A DNA stretch of 64,000 nt from an uncultured Paracoccaceae bacterium. GTDB taxonomy: Bacteria; Pseudomonadota; Alphaproteobacteria; Rhodobacterales; Rhodobacteraceae. The position numbers and the translations under genes were made by a program. The stretch spans positions 19,791 to 83,790 of the forward strand of contig CAKZOU010000047.1 of the NCBI GenBank assembly GCA_937138255.1, written 5' to 3'. Under the pieces are notes generated by a model, which was not told the origin of the DNA, did not search any database, and worked only from the letters and a program-made list of their open reading frames with translations. How positions within the stretch are numbered: the first letter of the stretch is position 1; every line of letters begins with the position of its first letter. Below are positions 41,052-50,900 of the stretch, piece by piece.

Positions 41052-43007
41052 TCACTCCGCCGCCGCGGACCTCACTTTTCCTTTAGCGACGGTTCCTGTC
41101 GTTTTTCCTGCGTCGATTGGAAACTCCGCCGGATCAATTCCGTGGCGACGGCAGAGGCGGTCCAGATAGCAGTCCTTTGGCAAGTCGCCGCCGAAATCCT
41201 CCAAAATAAAACGTTTGGTTTTACCAAAAATATGAACCGAAACAGTCTCCGGGTGTTCATAGATCTCTGACGATACCGCCGGATCGAGATGTGCCCGTCG
41301 GAAAGGCCGCGGACCAGGGTAGAGAACATTCTTGCCGACGCCAAAGCGCTTTTCTCCAGTTTCGGCGAGATAGTGATCGACCATCCTCGGCCCAGTAGTG
41401 CCCCAACTAAATTCCGTTACATTCCAAGTTTCGCCTGACGCTTTCCGGTCTTGGAGTTGATCTTGCCTACTCCGGCGAAAGAATGGGGGTATGGGTGTCA
41501 AGCTGGTAAGGAATTCGACACAGCCGTGAAGACCAGGCGAGTTTGACGGCAGTCCAAGGACTCCATTGGCGAGTGAATGGTCGGACTTCTTGGCTTCTTC
41601 GAAACCAAAAACATACGGCGTCGGAAATATAAACGGGCGCAAGCAATAGGCGTCCATGTCAGCCCAGATCGCTCCAGTCTCGCGGATCATGAAGAGACGG
41701 AAAATGTCGCTATAGACGGCATTGTTATGTCGCAGTTCGGGCCCGACCGCGAACTTCGGCGCATAGATATCGCGGGCGTCTGCGATGATAACCCCTTTCG
41801 GCACATTGCCGACCTCGTCCAAGGTGTAGAGCGTGAACTCGTGACCGGCATCGAGATAGGACTGGGCTACGAGAACCTCTACAAACGTCAAATCGCTTCC
41901 AGTCCAGAAGCTGGCGATCTTGGGCAGCGCGCGTGTCTCACCTCGCTCTGCGTTCCGCGATAAGGAATGAAGCTGCCAGGCTGGCGAAACCGGCGCCTTT
42001 GCGGTTTCTGTCGGATTGACGCGCTCGGGATCGCACAACCCAATCGCCCGCGCCGTTGTGAACCCATCGCCAGTCGCAACAATTTCGTCCGCTTTTGCGC
42101 GATGCCAGTCGAAAGACCGGCGATGCAGCCTGGCCAGTTCGGGGTCCTTTAGAAAACCATCGAGCACTGATCTGGCCGCCGGACCAAGGGGGGCAGGGGC
42201 GGCCATCCCCGATGTATCATAGCCGCGATAGTAATCTATGAACCGGTTCTCGAGCCGCGCCGCATCCATGACATCGCCGCGATCAATCTTGACCAGAAAG
42301 CTTTCGATGCTGCGGATCGCATAATGATTGAGACGGGCGTGATCGGTTGTCCCGCCGCTTGCAATGACCTTCCTGTCCGTATCGGTGAATGAAGGCGGAA
42401 GTTGGTTGCCGGAACCGTCTTTCCAAACCAGACCGAGTGCCGAAAAGTCACGCATGATCGGGCGATGATTTCGGCGCGGAGACCAAGGCAAAGCATTGCG
42501 ATAAAGAGTTTTTATTGCCGTAAATTCATCTTGAGATGGAATGCGCGACATCATCGTGAATTGATCACAAACCGGCTCGTCCCGCATTTCCACGCGATTG
42601 TCGCCCGAATAAGGGGTGGACGTAAGCGAGATCGCGTCTGCAGGAGCGAGCCGTTCAACTAGATCCGAAACTTGAGTTAGCGGCGCCTCGAGGTGGACAA
42701 ATTCATCGACATCTGAGTGCAGAATCCACTTGGCGCGGCGATAGGCTGGATAATACTGGGCTATCTTTAGGGCTGCGATCTGCCACTTGCCAACCTCAAC
42801 CGACAGAACTCTGGGATTGATGACGTGGGTAACGAGCCCCTGGCGTTGCAAGGCCAGAAGGATTTCGTCGGTCCCGTCGGCACAATCGTTTGTGACGACG
42901 ATGAAATGGCCAAAACCAATAGCGAGATGGTGGGCCACCCATTCAAGGATGTAGGGCCCTTCGTTCTTCATCGCTGTAACGATGACAAATTCCTGGTTCT
43001 TGGTCAT
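41052..43007 (-). CDS. Two-domain glycosyltransferase (GT2-like plus DXD sugar-transferase domain)
   Basis: 651-aa protein joining two transferase modules. Residues 1-310 resemble the Glyco_tranf_2_4 type: FVIVTAMKNEGPYILEWVAHH at the start, then ILHSDVDEFVHLEAPL with a DVDE metal motif at 99-102. Residues 360-600 resemble GT32/alpha-1,4-galactosyltransferase-like proteins: KIASFWTGSDLTFVEVLVAQSY, NNAVYSDIFRLFMI and GAIWADMDAYCLRPF with a DMD motif at 450-452. The gene is less GC-rich than its flanks (27 of 60 G/C in 41221-41280, against 40 of 60 in 39841-39900), which suggests separate acquisition. No signal peptide is seen. The acceptor, perhaps a surface polysaccharide, is unknown. Confidence 0.82.
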   Translation of the reverse strand: MTKNQEFVIVTAMKNEGPYILEWVAHHLAIGFGHFIVVTNDCADGTDEILLALQRQGLVTHVINPRVLSVEVGKWQIAALKIAQYYPAYRRAKWILHSDVDEFVHLEAPLTQVSDLVERLAPADAISLTSTPYSGDNRVEMRDEPVCDQFTMMSRIPSQDEFTAIKTLYRNALPWSPRRNHRPIMRDFSALGLVWKDGSGNQLPPSFTDTDRKVIASGGTTDHARLNHYAIRSIESFLVKIDRGDVMDAARLENRFIDYYRGYDTSGMAAPAPLGPAARSVLDGFLKDPELARLHRRSFDWHRAKADEIVATGDGFTTARAIGLCDPERVNPTETAKAPVSPAWQLHSLSRNAERGETRALPKIASFWTGSDLTFVEVLVAQSYLDAGHEFTLYTLDEVGNVPKGVIIADARDIYAPKFAVGPELRHNNAVYSDIFRLFMIRETGAIWADMDAYCLRPFIFPTPYVFGFEEAKKSDHSLANGVLGLPSNSPGLHGCVEFLTSLTPIPPFFRRSRQDQLQDRKASGETWNVTEFSWGTTGPRMVDHYLAETGEKRFGVGKNVLYPGPRPFRRAHLDPAVSSEIYEHPETVSVHIFGKTKRFILEDFGGDLPKDCYLDRLCRRHGIDPAEFPIDAGKTTGTVAKGKVRSAAAE

Positions 43008-43170
43008 GGCTGCCCTTGTTTTACTCGGAACCATCTTTGAGATCCTCTGTCCGGTCAAGATGATCAAACAAGACAGCGATCTTCCCGGAAAAACGACACA
43101 GAACGTCGCAAGCGGGCAGACAGCATCCAGTGGTTTCCCTGAAACTCGGCGAGAAACGGTGGAGGAATTG

Positions 43171-45576
43171 ATGCGTTCGCGGGCTCAGGCAGTCGTCATT
43201 GGTGGCGGCGTCATCGGTTGTTCGATCCTCTATCATCTGGCCAAGCTCGGCTGGACCGACGTGGTGCTGCTCGAGCGTGACGAGCTGACCTCGGGCTCGA
43301 CTTGGCACGCGGCGGCCAACATCCACGGGTTGCACGATTCGACCAACATCAGCCGCATTCAGCACTATACGATGAGCCTCTACAAAGAGCTCGAGGCCGA
43401 GACGGGGCAGGGCTGCGGCGTGTTCCAGCCGGGCTCACTCTATCTCGCCCAGACCGAGGCGCGCGAGCATCAGTTGCGGCTGCAGGCGGCCAAGGCCAAG
43501 TTCTACGGCATGAATTTCCACGAGGTCAGCCGCGACGAGGCCGAGCGGCTGCACCCGCTCGTCGATTTCGACGGTATCCGCTGCATCATGTACGAGCCCG
43601 ATGGCGGCAACGTCGATCCCTCGGGCGTGACCAACGCCTATGCCACCGGCGCGCGGATGCGCGGGGCCGAGATCTATCGTTTCACGCCGGTGACGGCGAC
43701 GATCCCCCAGCCGGACGGGACATGGATCGTCGAGACACCGAAGGGCGCGATCCACACCGATTGGGTGATCAACGCCGCGGGCCTTTGGGGCCGCGAGGTT
43801 GCGGCGCTGGCGGGGATCGAGCTGCCCTTAATGCCGACCGAGCATCAGTATTTTGTCACCGAGACCATCCCCGAGATTGCCGCAATGGACCGGCGCCTGC
43901 CGTCGGTCGCCGACCGCGACGGCGAGTATTATCTGCGGCAGGAAGGCAAGGGCCTTCTCGTCGGCGCCTATGAGAAGGCGATGAAATTCTGGGCCGAGGA
44001 CGGCACGCCGCAAGGATTCGGCCACGAGCTTTTCGCCGACGATCTGGAGCGGATAGAAGACAATATGATGCGGGCGATTGCCCGTGTGCCGGTTGTCGGC
44101 AGCGCCGGGATCAAGCGGGTGATCAACGGGCCGATGATCTGGTCGCCGGATTCGAGCGTGCTTTACGGCCCGCACCCCGACCTGAAAAACTATTTCTGCT
44201 GCAACGGGATCATCCCCGGCTTCAGCCAGTCTGGCGGCATGGGCCTGATGGCGGCGCAGTGGATCACTACGGGCGAGAGCCAGTATGATATGTTCATCTG
44301 GGACGTGGCGCGCTTTGGCAAATGGGCCGACAAGGCCTTTACCCGCGCCCGCGTGCAGGATCAGTATGCCAACCGCTTCAAGATCCACTTCCCCAATGAG
44401 GAACGCGCGGCGGGGCGGCCGGTGCGGGTGCGCCCCGTCTACGAGATGCAGAAAGAGATGGGCGGGGTTTTCGGCCTGAACTACGGCTGGGAACATCCGC
44501 TCTATTTCGATGCGGCGACGCCCGACAGCGCCGGTTTCACCCGCCAGCCGTGGTTCGAAAACGTGGGCCGCGAGGCGCGGATGCTGCGCGAGAAGGTCGG
44601 CGTCATCGATATCTCGAACTTTGCCAAATACGTTTGTCGTGGGCCGGGGGCGGAAGACTGGCTCAACGCCGTTTTCGCCAACCGGATGCCCACGCTTGTG
44701 GGCCGATCCTGCCTGACGCCGCTCATCGGCGTGCGCGGCGGGATTGCGGGCGATTTTACCGTGACCAAGATGGCCGGGGATGAATACTGGATCATCGGCT
44801 CGGGCATGGCCGAGCGCTATCACCAGCGGTTCTGGGCGATGGTGCCGTTGCCGGAGGGAACCACCTTCACCTCGCGCACCGAGGCGACCTGCGGTTTCAA
44901 CGTCGCCGGCCCCAAGTCCCGCGACCTGCTGCAACGGCTGTCGAACGCCGACCTTTCAAACGAGGCCTGGCCGTTCATGCGGTCGGGCCGGTTGGAGATT
45001 GCCGGCGTTGAGTGCGGCGCCCTGCGGGTGTCATTTACCGGCGATCTCGGCTGGGAGATCTACTGCCACGAGCCCGATCAGGTGGCGGTCTATGCCGCGC
45101 TGATCGAAGCGGCGAAGGCGCTTGAGGGCGGGCCGGTGGGCAGCCGGGCGCTCATGTCGCTTCGGGTCGAGAAGGGTTATGGCAGTTGGAGCCGCGAGTA
45201 TTCGCCGGAATACTGGCCGCAGGAGACGGGGCTTGAACGCCTGATCAAGCTCGACAAGGAATTCTTGCATAAAGCCGCATACTTGGCGCTCAAAGATAAT
45301 GCACCGCGTGAAGTCTTGCGGTTGGTCGAGGTGCTGGAGGTCGGGAGCGCCGACGCTACCGGAGGCGAGCCGATCTTCCTGCCGGATGGCACTCCGGTCG
45401 GCAAGGTCACCAGCGGCACATATGGTTATAGCGTCGGCAAGAGCCTCGCACTCGCCTATCTCAAAGGCGTTGAGCCGGGGGCAGAGGTGGATGTGATGAT
45501 CCTCGGGCGGCCCCACCGCGGGCGCGTCTTGGCCGGGCCGCCGTTCGATCCGAAGGGGGAACGGTTGAGGGGATAA
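43171..45576 (+). CDS. FAD-dependent dehydrogenase with GcvT domain, paralog of the 38614 gene
   Basis: 801 aa from the ATG at 43171, which has a GGAGGAATTG ribosome site; the frame stays open to 42982 but overlaps the glycosyltransferase start. N-terminal FAD motif AVVIGGGVIGCSILYHLAKL, then LTSGSTWHAAANIHGLHDS. The GcvT domain includes LRVSFTGDLGWEIYC and SRALMSLRVEKGYGSWSREYSPE. It resembles the gene at 38614-41019 along its whole length and has exactly the same length. The divergence in the substrate-side segment (IHGLHDSTNIS against FHTLNGDTNMA) suggests a different methylamine-type substrate. The substrate is not known. Confidence 0.88.
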   Translation: MRSRAQAVVIGGGVIGCSILYHLAKLGWTDVVLLERDELTSGSTWHAAANIHGLHDSTNISRIQHYTMSLYKELEAETGQGCGVFQPGSLYLAQTEAREHQLRLQAAKAKFYGMNFHEVSRDEAERLHPLVDFDGIRCIMYEPDGGNVDPSGVTNAYATGARMRGAEIYRFTPVTATIPQPDGTWIVETPKGAIHTDWVINAAGLWGREVAALAGIELPLMPTEHQYFVTETIPEIAAMDRRLPSVADRDGEYYLRQEGKGLLVGAYEKAMKFWAEDGTPQGFGHELFADDLERIEDNMMRAIARVPVVGSAGIKRVINGPMIWSPDSSVLYGPHPDLKNYFCCNGIIPGFSQSGGMGLMAAQWITTGESQYDMFIWDVARFGKWADKAFTRARVQDQYANRFKIHFPNEERAAGRPVRVRPVYEMQKEMGGVFGLNYGWEHPLYFDAATPDSAGFTRQPWFENVGREARMLREKVGVIDISNFAKYVCRGPGAEDWLNAVFANRMPTLVGRSCLTPLIGVRGGIAGDFTVTKMAGDEYWIIGSGMAERYHQRFWAMVPLPEGTTFTSRTEATCGFNVAGPKSRDLLQRLSNADLSNEAWPFMRSGRLEIAGVECGALRVSFTGDLGWEIYCHEPDQVAVYAALIEAAKALEGGPVGSRALMSLRVEKGYGSWSREYSPEYWPQETGLERLIKLDKEFLHKAAYLALKDNAPREVLRLVEVLEVGSADATGGEPIFLPDGTPVGKVTSGTYGYSVGKSLALAYLKGVEPGAEVDVMILGRPHRGRVLAGPPFDPKGERLRG

Positions 45577-45594
45577 TACAATCCCCTCAGCGTC

Positions 45595-46152
45595 TTACGG
45601 GATGATCCTCGAGTATTTCGTGCCCTGAAGCGTGGCGCCGATGCGGAAGCCTGCCTGGGCAAAGACCACCGCGATCACGGGATCCCGTGTGGTGGTCGTA
45701 TCCGCGCGCAGCATCTCGCCCTGATCATTCAGCGCATAGGCCAGATCGGCGCCCGCCGACCAGCCGCTGCCGTGGCGGAAATCCATCAGGGCCTGTTCCG
45801 TCATGAAGAACAGGACATGGCTGAACTGCTGGGCGCCCACCTGAAAGCCGGTGCTGGCCGAGGCGGCGGAGTAGTAATCGACCGTCGTTTGGCCTATCCG
45901 CAGCGCACCGCGCCCATAGGAGCCGCCGACCCAGAGGCCGACTTCTGTCACCAAGGGCATGACCAGCATCCCCTGGGCCTTGCTGGCAAGGTCTTGGGTG
46001 CCGGGGTAGGTCGCATACATATAGCGCAGCGTCTCGTCGACACGGGCGTCGATCATTGCGCCGCCATCGCCACCAACTCCGTTGGCGCAGGCGGCAAGAA
46101 GGGACGTGGCGCCAAGGCCAAGTGCGAATTTACGACGGGTTGTCTGGGTCAT
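45595..46152 (-). CDS. SYLF-domain (YSC84-like) lipoprotein
   Basis: 185-aa exported protein with a lipobox LLAAC at residues 18-22, directly after TRRKFALGLGATS, whose Arg-Arg suggests Tat-dependent export. The body fits the SYLF/YSC84 lipid-binding family: SKAQGMLVMPLVTEVGLWVGGSYGRGAL at the start, FQVGAQQFSHVLFFMTEQAL, and GADLAYALNDQGEMLRADTT. The role in bacteria is not established. It is transcribed away from hemB on the same strand, 114 nt after it. Confidence 0.85.
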   Translation of the reverse strand: MTQTTRRKFALGLGATSLLAACANGVGGDGGAMIDARVDETLRYMYATYPGTQDLASKAQGMLVMPLVTEVGLWVGGSYGRGALRIGQTTVDYYSAASASTGFQVGAQQFSHVLFFMTEQALMDFRHGSGWSAGADLAYALNDQGEMLRADTTTTRDPVIAVVFAQAGFRIGATLQGTKYSRIIP

Positions 46153-46266
46153 GGGATCCTCTCGATGCCTCTTGGCGGTCTTGTGCCGCCTCTCTTACGG
46201 GCAACTATATTACGTATCCGCGGGCCTGTCACCCGCGAGATGATGAGGATCAGTGTTCGGCAGGGA

Positions 46267-47265
46267 TCAGCCGTTCAGGATCTTTGCGGCAGACGGGGCG
46301 AAATAGGTCAGGATGCCGTCACAGCCGGCGCGTTTGAAGCACAGAAGGCTCTCAAGCATGACCTTTTCCTGATCGAGCCAGCCGTTCTGCGCCGCCGCCA
46401 TCAGCATCGCGTATTCGCCCGAGACCTGATAGGCGAAGGTCGGCACGCCAAACTCGTCTTTCACGCGGCGGCAGATATCGAGATAGGGCATCCCCGGCTT
46501 GACCATGATCATGTCGGCGCCTTCTGATAGGTCGCGCTGGACAAGGCGCATCGCCTCGTCGGAATTGGCCGGATCCATCTGATAGGTCTTTTTGTCGCCC
46601 TTCAAAGCACCCGAGGCGCCCACCGCGTCGCGGAACGGGCCATAGAATCCCGAGGCATATTTGGCAGTGTAAGAGAGGATCGCAACATCTGGATATCCGG
46701 CACTTTCCAGCGCCCCTCGGATCGCGCCGATGCGGCCGTCCATCATGTCGGAGGGGCCAAGGATATCCGCCCCCGCCTCGGCCTGCGCCAGCGCCATCTT
46801 CACCAGCGCCTCGACGGTGCGGTCGTTGACGATCACGCCGTCCTCCACATAGCCGTCGTGGCCGTTGATGTTGTAGGGGTCGAGCGCGATGTCGGTCATG
46901 ATCGCGATTTCAGGGGCGGCGTCCTTGATCGCCCGGATCGCGGTATTGGTCAGGTTGTTCGGGTTCCACGCCTCGGCGCAATCCTCGGTGCGGTGCTCCA
47001 TGGCTGTGTAGGGAAAGAGACAGATCGCCGGAATGCCAAGATCGCGGGCCTCAACTGCGGCTTTCACCACGCGGTCGATCGTCTTGCGGGTGACACCCGG
47101 CATCGAGGGGATCGCGGTTTCCTCGTCCTTTCCGGCCATGAGAAACACCGGCCAGATGAAATCCGAAGGTGCAAGGCTCGTCTCGCGCACCATGGCTCGC
47201 AGGGCAGGGCTCTTGCGCAGGCGGCGCAGGCGGGTGGCGGGGAAGGGGGCGAGGGTGCGGGTCAT
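46267..47265 (-). CDS. hemB: Delta-aminolevulinic acid dehydratase (porphobilinogen synthase) HemB
   Basis: Condenses two 5-aminolevulinates to porphobilinogen in heme and chlorophyll synthesis. It is 332 aa from the ATG at 47265. Active-site lysines are in ILSYTAKYASGFYGPF and MIMVKPGMPYLD. The metal site reads TDIALDPYNINGHDG, with Asp and no cysteines where zinc enzymes have Cys, so this is a zinc-independent (magnesium/potassium) type, known in Rhodobacter. The longer frame up to 47331 is not family-like. Confidence 0.95.
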   Translation of the reverse strand: MTRTLAPFPATRLRRLRKSPALRAMVRETSLAPSDFIWPVFLMAGKDEETAIPSMPGVTRKTIDRVVKAAVEARDLGIPAICLFPYTAMEHRTEDCAEAWNPNNLTNTAIRAIKDAAPEIAIMTDIALDPYNINGHDGYVEDGVIVNDRTVEALVKMALAQAEAGADILGPSDMMDGRIGAIRGALESAGYPDVAILSYTAKYASGFYGPFRDAVGASGALKGDKKTYQMDPANSDEAMRLVQRDLSEGADMIMVKPGMPYLDICRRVKDEFGVPTFAYQVSGEYAMLMAAAQNGWLDQEKVMLESLLCFKRAGCDGILTYFAPSAAKILNG

Positions 47266-47384
47266 GGTCGGGCCTTTCTGGTCTCGGATACCGAGGTGCC
47301 ACGGAATTGCCCGCATCACAAGTCTGGGCAATGCCGCAGGAGAGCGCTAGGGTCGCCAAAACCGATGCATACGCAGGCCCCGAA

Positions 47385-47909
47385 TTGAGCTGGACCCAGA
47401 CTATCTTTGAAGTGATCGATATGCGGTCCTTCTCCAATCTCTGGTATTGGATCGCGCTTGCCGTGGCCTGGTCGACGGCGAGCCATTGGGTTCTGGGCGT
47501 GCCCTATGACATGATCCAGAGGGCGCAACGGCAGGGCGGGCAGGTCCAGCACGATTTGGAAGAGTTGGTGCGCATCAATATCGGCCGCCTTCTCTATATT
47601 GCCCGCCTGACGGGGCTTTGGGCGCTTGGGTTTGTCTCGGCCGCGCTCACCGCGCTTGGAACGCTGGCGTTCTACTACGAGGTCGAGTTTGCGCAGGCCG
47701 TGTTCCTACTGGCCCTGCCCATGTCGATTGTCGGCGCACTCAGCTTGTCGACCGCGCGGCTCATCGAAGAGACCCAGCCCACCGGCAAGGATCTGCACAA
47801 ACGCCTCTTCCGTCAGCGCCTCTATACCCAGATCATCGGCATGATCTCGATCTTCATCACCTCGATGTATGGGATGTGGCAGAACATGGCCTCGACCCCC
47901 GGCTTCTAG
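47385..47909 (+). CDS. Conserved membrane protein, in relatives labelled component of SufBCD complex
   Basis: 174-aa membrane protein with about four helices (SNLWYWIALAVAWSTASHWV, IARLTGLWALGFVSAAL, VFLLALPMSIVGALSL, IIGMISIFITSMYGMWQ). I take a TTG start at 47385 because the preceding residues SWTQTIFEVIDMRSFSN read on continuously as protein. The ATG at 47421 would drop 12 of them. Database entries for similar proteins in Rhodobacterales carry the name component of SufBCD complex, from memory. Nothing in the sequence shows an Fe-S role and no suf genes are near. The TTG has only a weak ribosome site. Confidence 0.7.
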   Translation: MSWTQTIFEVIDMRSFSNLWYWIALAVAWSTASHWVLGVPYDMIQRAQRQGGQVQHDLEELVRINIGRLLYIARLTGLWALGFVSAALTALGTLAFYYEVEFAQAVFLLALPMSIVGALSLSTARLIEETQPTGKDLHKRLFRQRLYTQIIGMISIFITSMYGMWQNMASTPGF

Positions 47910-47948
47910 GCAGTTGACACCGCGGCCCGCGCGGTTAGGTGAGGGCGC

Positions 47949-50900
47949 ATGGCCGAGACCCAGTTCATCACCGTTGGCGGCGCGCCGGAAGGCTATGATG
48001 CCCGCCTGATCCTGAAGGAGATTGAAAGCTCCAACGGGCCGGTGATCCATATCGCCCGCGACGACAAGCGCCTCGCCGCGATGCAGGCGGCGCTTGCGTT
48101 CTTCGCGCCGACGATGCCGGTGATCGACTTTCCGGCCTGGGACTGTCTGCCCTATGACCGCGTGTCTCCGCATTCGGATATCTCCGCCCTGCGGATGGCC
48201 ACGCTCGCGGGCCTTGTCCACGGGATGCCGCCGAAATTCGTCCTTCTGACCACGATCAACGCCGTGACCCAGAAGGTTCCGGCGCGCGGGGTCTTGAAGG
48301 ACGCCGCGTTCAAGGCTCAGGTCGGCAAACGGATCAATGAGGCGGCCCTGCGCGAGTTTCTCGTCCGCATGGGTTTTACCATGGCGCCCACCGTGGTCGA
48401 ACCGGGCGACTATGCGATCCGCGGGGGCATCATCGACATCTTCCCGCCGGGCGAGGGCGGGCCGGTGCGGCTCGATCTTTTCGGCGATGTGCTTGATGGG
48501 GCGCGGCGGTTTGATCCCGAGACCCAGCGGACAACCGAGAAACTTGATGTGGTCGAGTTGGCCCCGGTCAGCGAAGTGATCCTCGACGAGCCCTCGATCA
48601 CCCGTTTCCGCCAGAACTATCGCATCGAATTTGGCGCCGCCGGGACCGACGATCCACTTTATGAGGCGGTGAGCGCGGGGCGCAAGCACGCGGGCATGGA
48701 GCATTGGCTGGGGTTCTTTCACGACAGGTTGGAAACCCTGTTCGACTATCTGCCGAAAGCGACCGTCACCCTCGACGATCAGGTGACCCCCACGCGCATT
48801 GCCCGCTGGGCTTCGGTCGCGGATCAATACGACACGCGGATGTTTGCCCTAAAACAGAAATCGCGCGTCGATTCGGTCTATAAACCCGCGCCGCCCGCGA
48901 GCCTCTATCTCGATGAGGCAGGCTGGGATGCGGCGATTGCCGGCCGCCGCGTGATGCAGTTCGGCGCGCTCAAGCAGGCCTCCGGTCCGAATGTAATCGA
49001 CGCGGGCGGGCGGATCGGGCGGGATTTCGCGCCCGAGCGGCAGCAGGAACAGATCAACCTCTTTGGCGCCTTGGTTCAGCACATCCGGTCTCGCGAGGCG
49101 GATGGCCCCGTGGTCATCGCCTCTTATTCCGAGGGCGCGCGCGAGCGGCTTTCGGGGCTTCTGGAAGACGAAGGCATCGGCGAGACCATCGAGATCACCG
49201 ATTTCTCGCGGGTCGGCAAGCGGGGGGTTCACCTCGCGGTCTGGCCGCTCGAGGATGGGTTCGAGGCGCCGGGGCTGACGGTCATTTCCGAGCAGGACGT
49301 TCTGGGCGACCGCCTTATCCGCCAGACCAAGAAGAAGCGCCGGGCCGAGAATTTCCTGACCGAAGCGCAAGGGCTGACGCCCGGCGATCTCGTGGTGCAC
49401 GTCGATCACGGGGTCGGGCGCTATCTGGGGCTTGAGGTTATCACAGCGCTTGGCGCGGCGCACGAATGTCTTGCCCTCGAATATGCCGAAAACGCCAAGC
49501 TCTTTTTGCCGGTCGAGAATATCGAGCTCCTCTCTCGCTTCGGCCATGAGGAGGGGCTTCTTGATAAGCTCGGCGGCGGTGCGTGGCAGGCCAAGAAGGC
49601 GCGCCTCAAGGAACGCATCCGTCAGATGGCGGAAAAGCTCATCCGCGTGGCCGCCGAACGGGCGCTGCGCAAGGCACCCGAGCTGAGCCCCCCCGACGGG
49701 ATGTGGGACCAGTTCCTCGCCCGCTTCCCCTATGCCGAGACCGACGATCAGCTTCAGGCCATTGAGGATGTGTTGAATGATCTCGACTCGGGCCAGCCGA
49801 TGGACCGCCTCGTTTGCGGCGACGTGGGCTTCGGCAAGACCGAAGTCGCCATCCGCGCGGCCTTTGTCGCGGCCATGTCGGGGATGCAGGTGGCGATCAT
49901 CGCGCCGACCACTTTGTTGGCCCGCCAGCACTACAAGAATTTCGCCGAACGCTTCCGCGGCTTCCCTATACAGGTCATGCCGCTTTCGCGCTTTGTCTCC
50001 GCCCGCGATGCGGCGCTGACGCGCGAAGGGCTGACCAACGGCCGCGTCGATATCGTCATCGGCACCCATGCGCTTTTGGCCAAGGGGATCAAGTTCAAGA
50101 ACCTCGGGCTTCTCATCATCGACGAAGAGCAGCATTTCGGCGTCCAGCACAAGGAACGCCTGAAACAGCTGCGCTCGGATGTGCACGTCTTGACCCTGAC
50201 CGCCACGCCGATCCCGCGCACGTTGCAAATGGCGCTTTCCGGCGTTCGGGAGCTGTCGATCATCGGCACCCCGCCGATCGACCGCCTTGCCATCCGGACC
50301 TATGTGAGCGAGTTCGACACGATCACCATCCGCGAGGCCCTCTTGCGCGAGCATTATCGCGGTGGGCAGTCGTTCTTCGTCGTGCCGCGCATCGCCGACC
50401 TGCCCGAGATGGAGGATTGGCTCAAGCGCGAGGTGCCGGAGGTGAGCTATGTCGTGGCTCACGGGCAGATGGCGGCGGGCGAGCTCGATGACCGGATGAA
50501 CGCCTTCTACGATGGCAAGTTCGATGTGCTTCTGGCGACGACCATCGTCGAATCCGGCCTCGATATCCCGACCGCGAATACGATGGTCGTGCACCGCGCC
50601 GATATGTTTGGCTTGGCCCAGCTTTATCAGATCCGCGGCCGCGTCGGCCGGTCGAAGACCCGCGCCTATGCCTATCTGACGACCAAGCCCCGCGCCAAGC
50701 TGACGCCGCAGGCGGAAAAGCGGCTGCGCGTGCTCGGGAGCCTCGACACCCTCGGCGCAGGGTTCACGCTGGCGAGCCAGGACCTCGACATTCGCGGGGC
50801 GGGCAACCTTTTAGGCGAGGAACAGTCGGGCCATGTGCGCGAGGTGGGATATGAGCTTTACCAGCAGATGCTCGAGGACGAGATCGCCCGTATCCGCGCG

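Noticed and set aside
47169..47420. Long N-terminal extension of the small membrane-protein frame at 47385-47909
   Set aside because: The part before 47385 overlaps hemB on the other strand and reads as Gly/Arg-rich shadow sequence.
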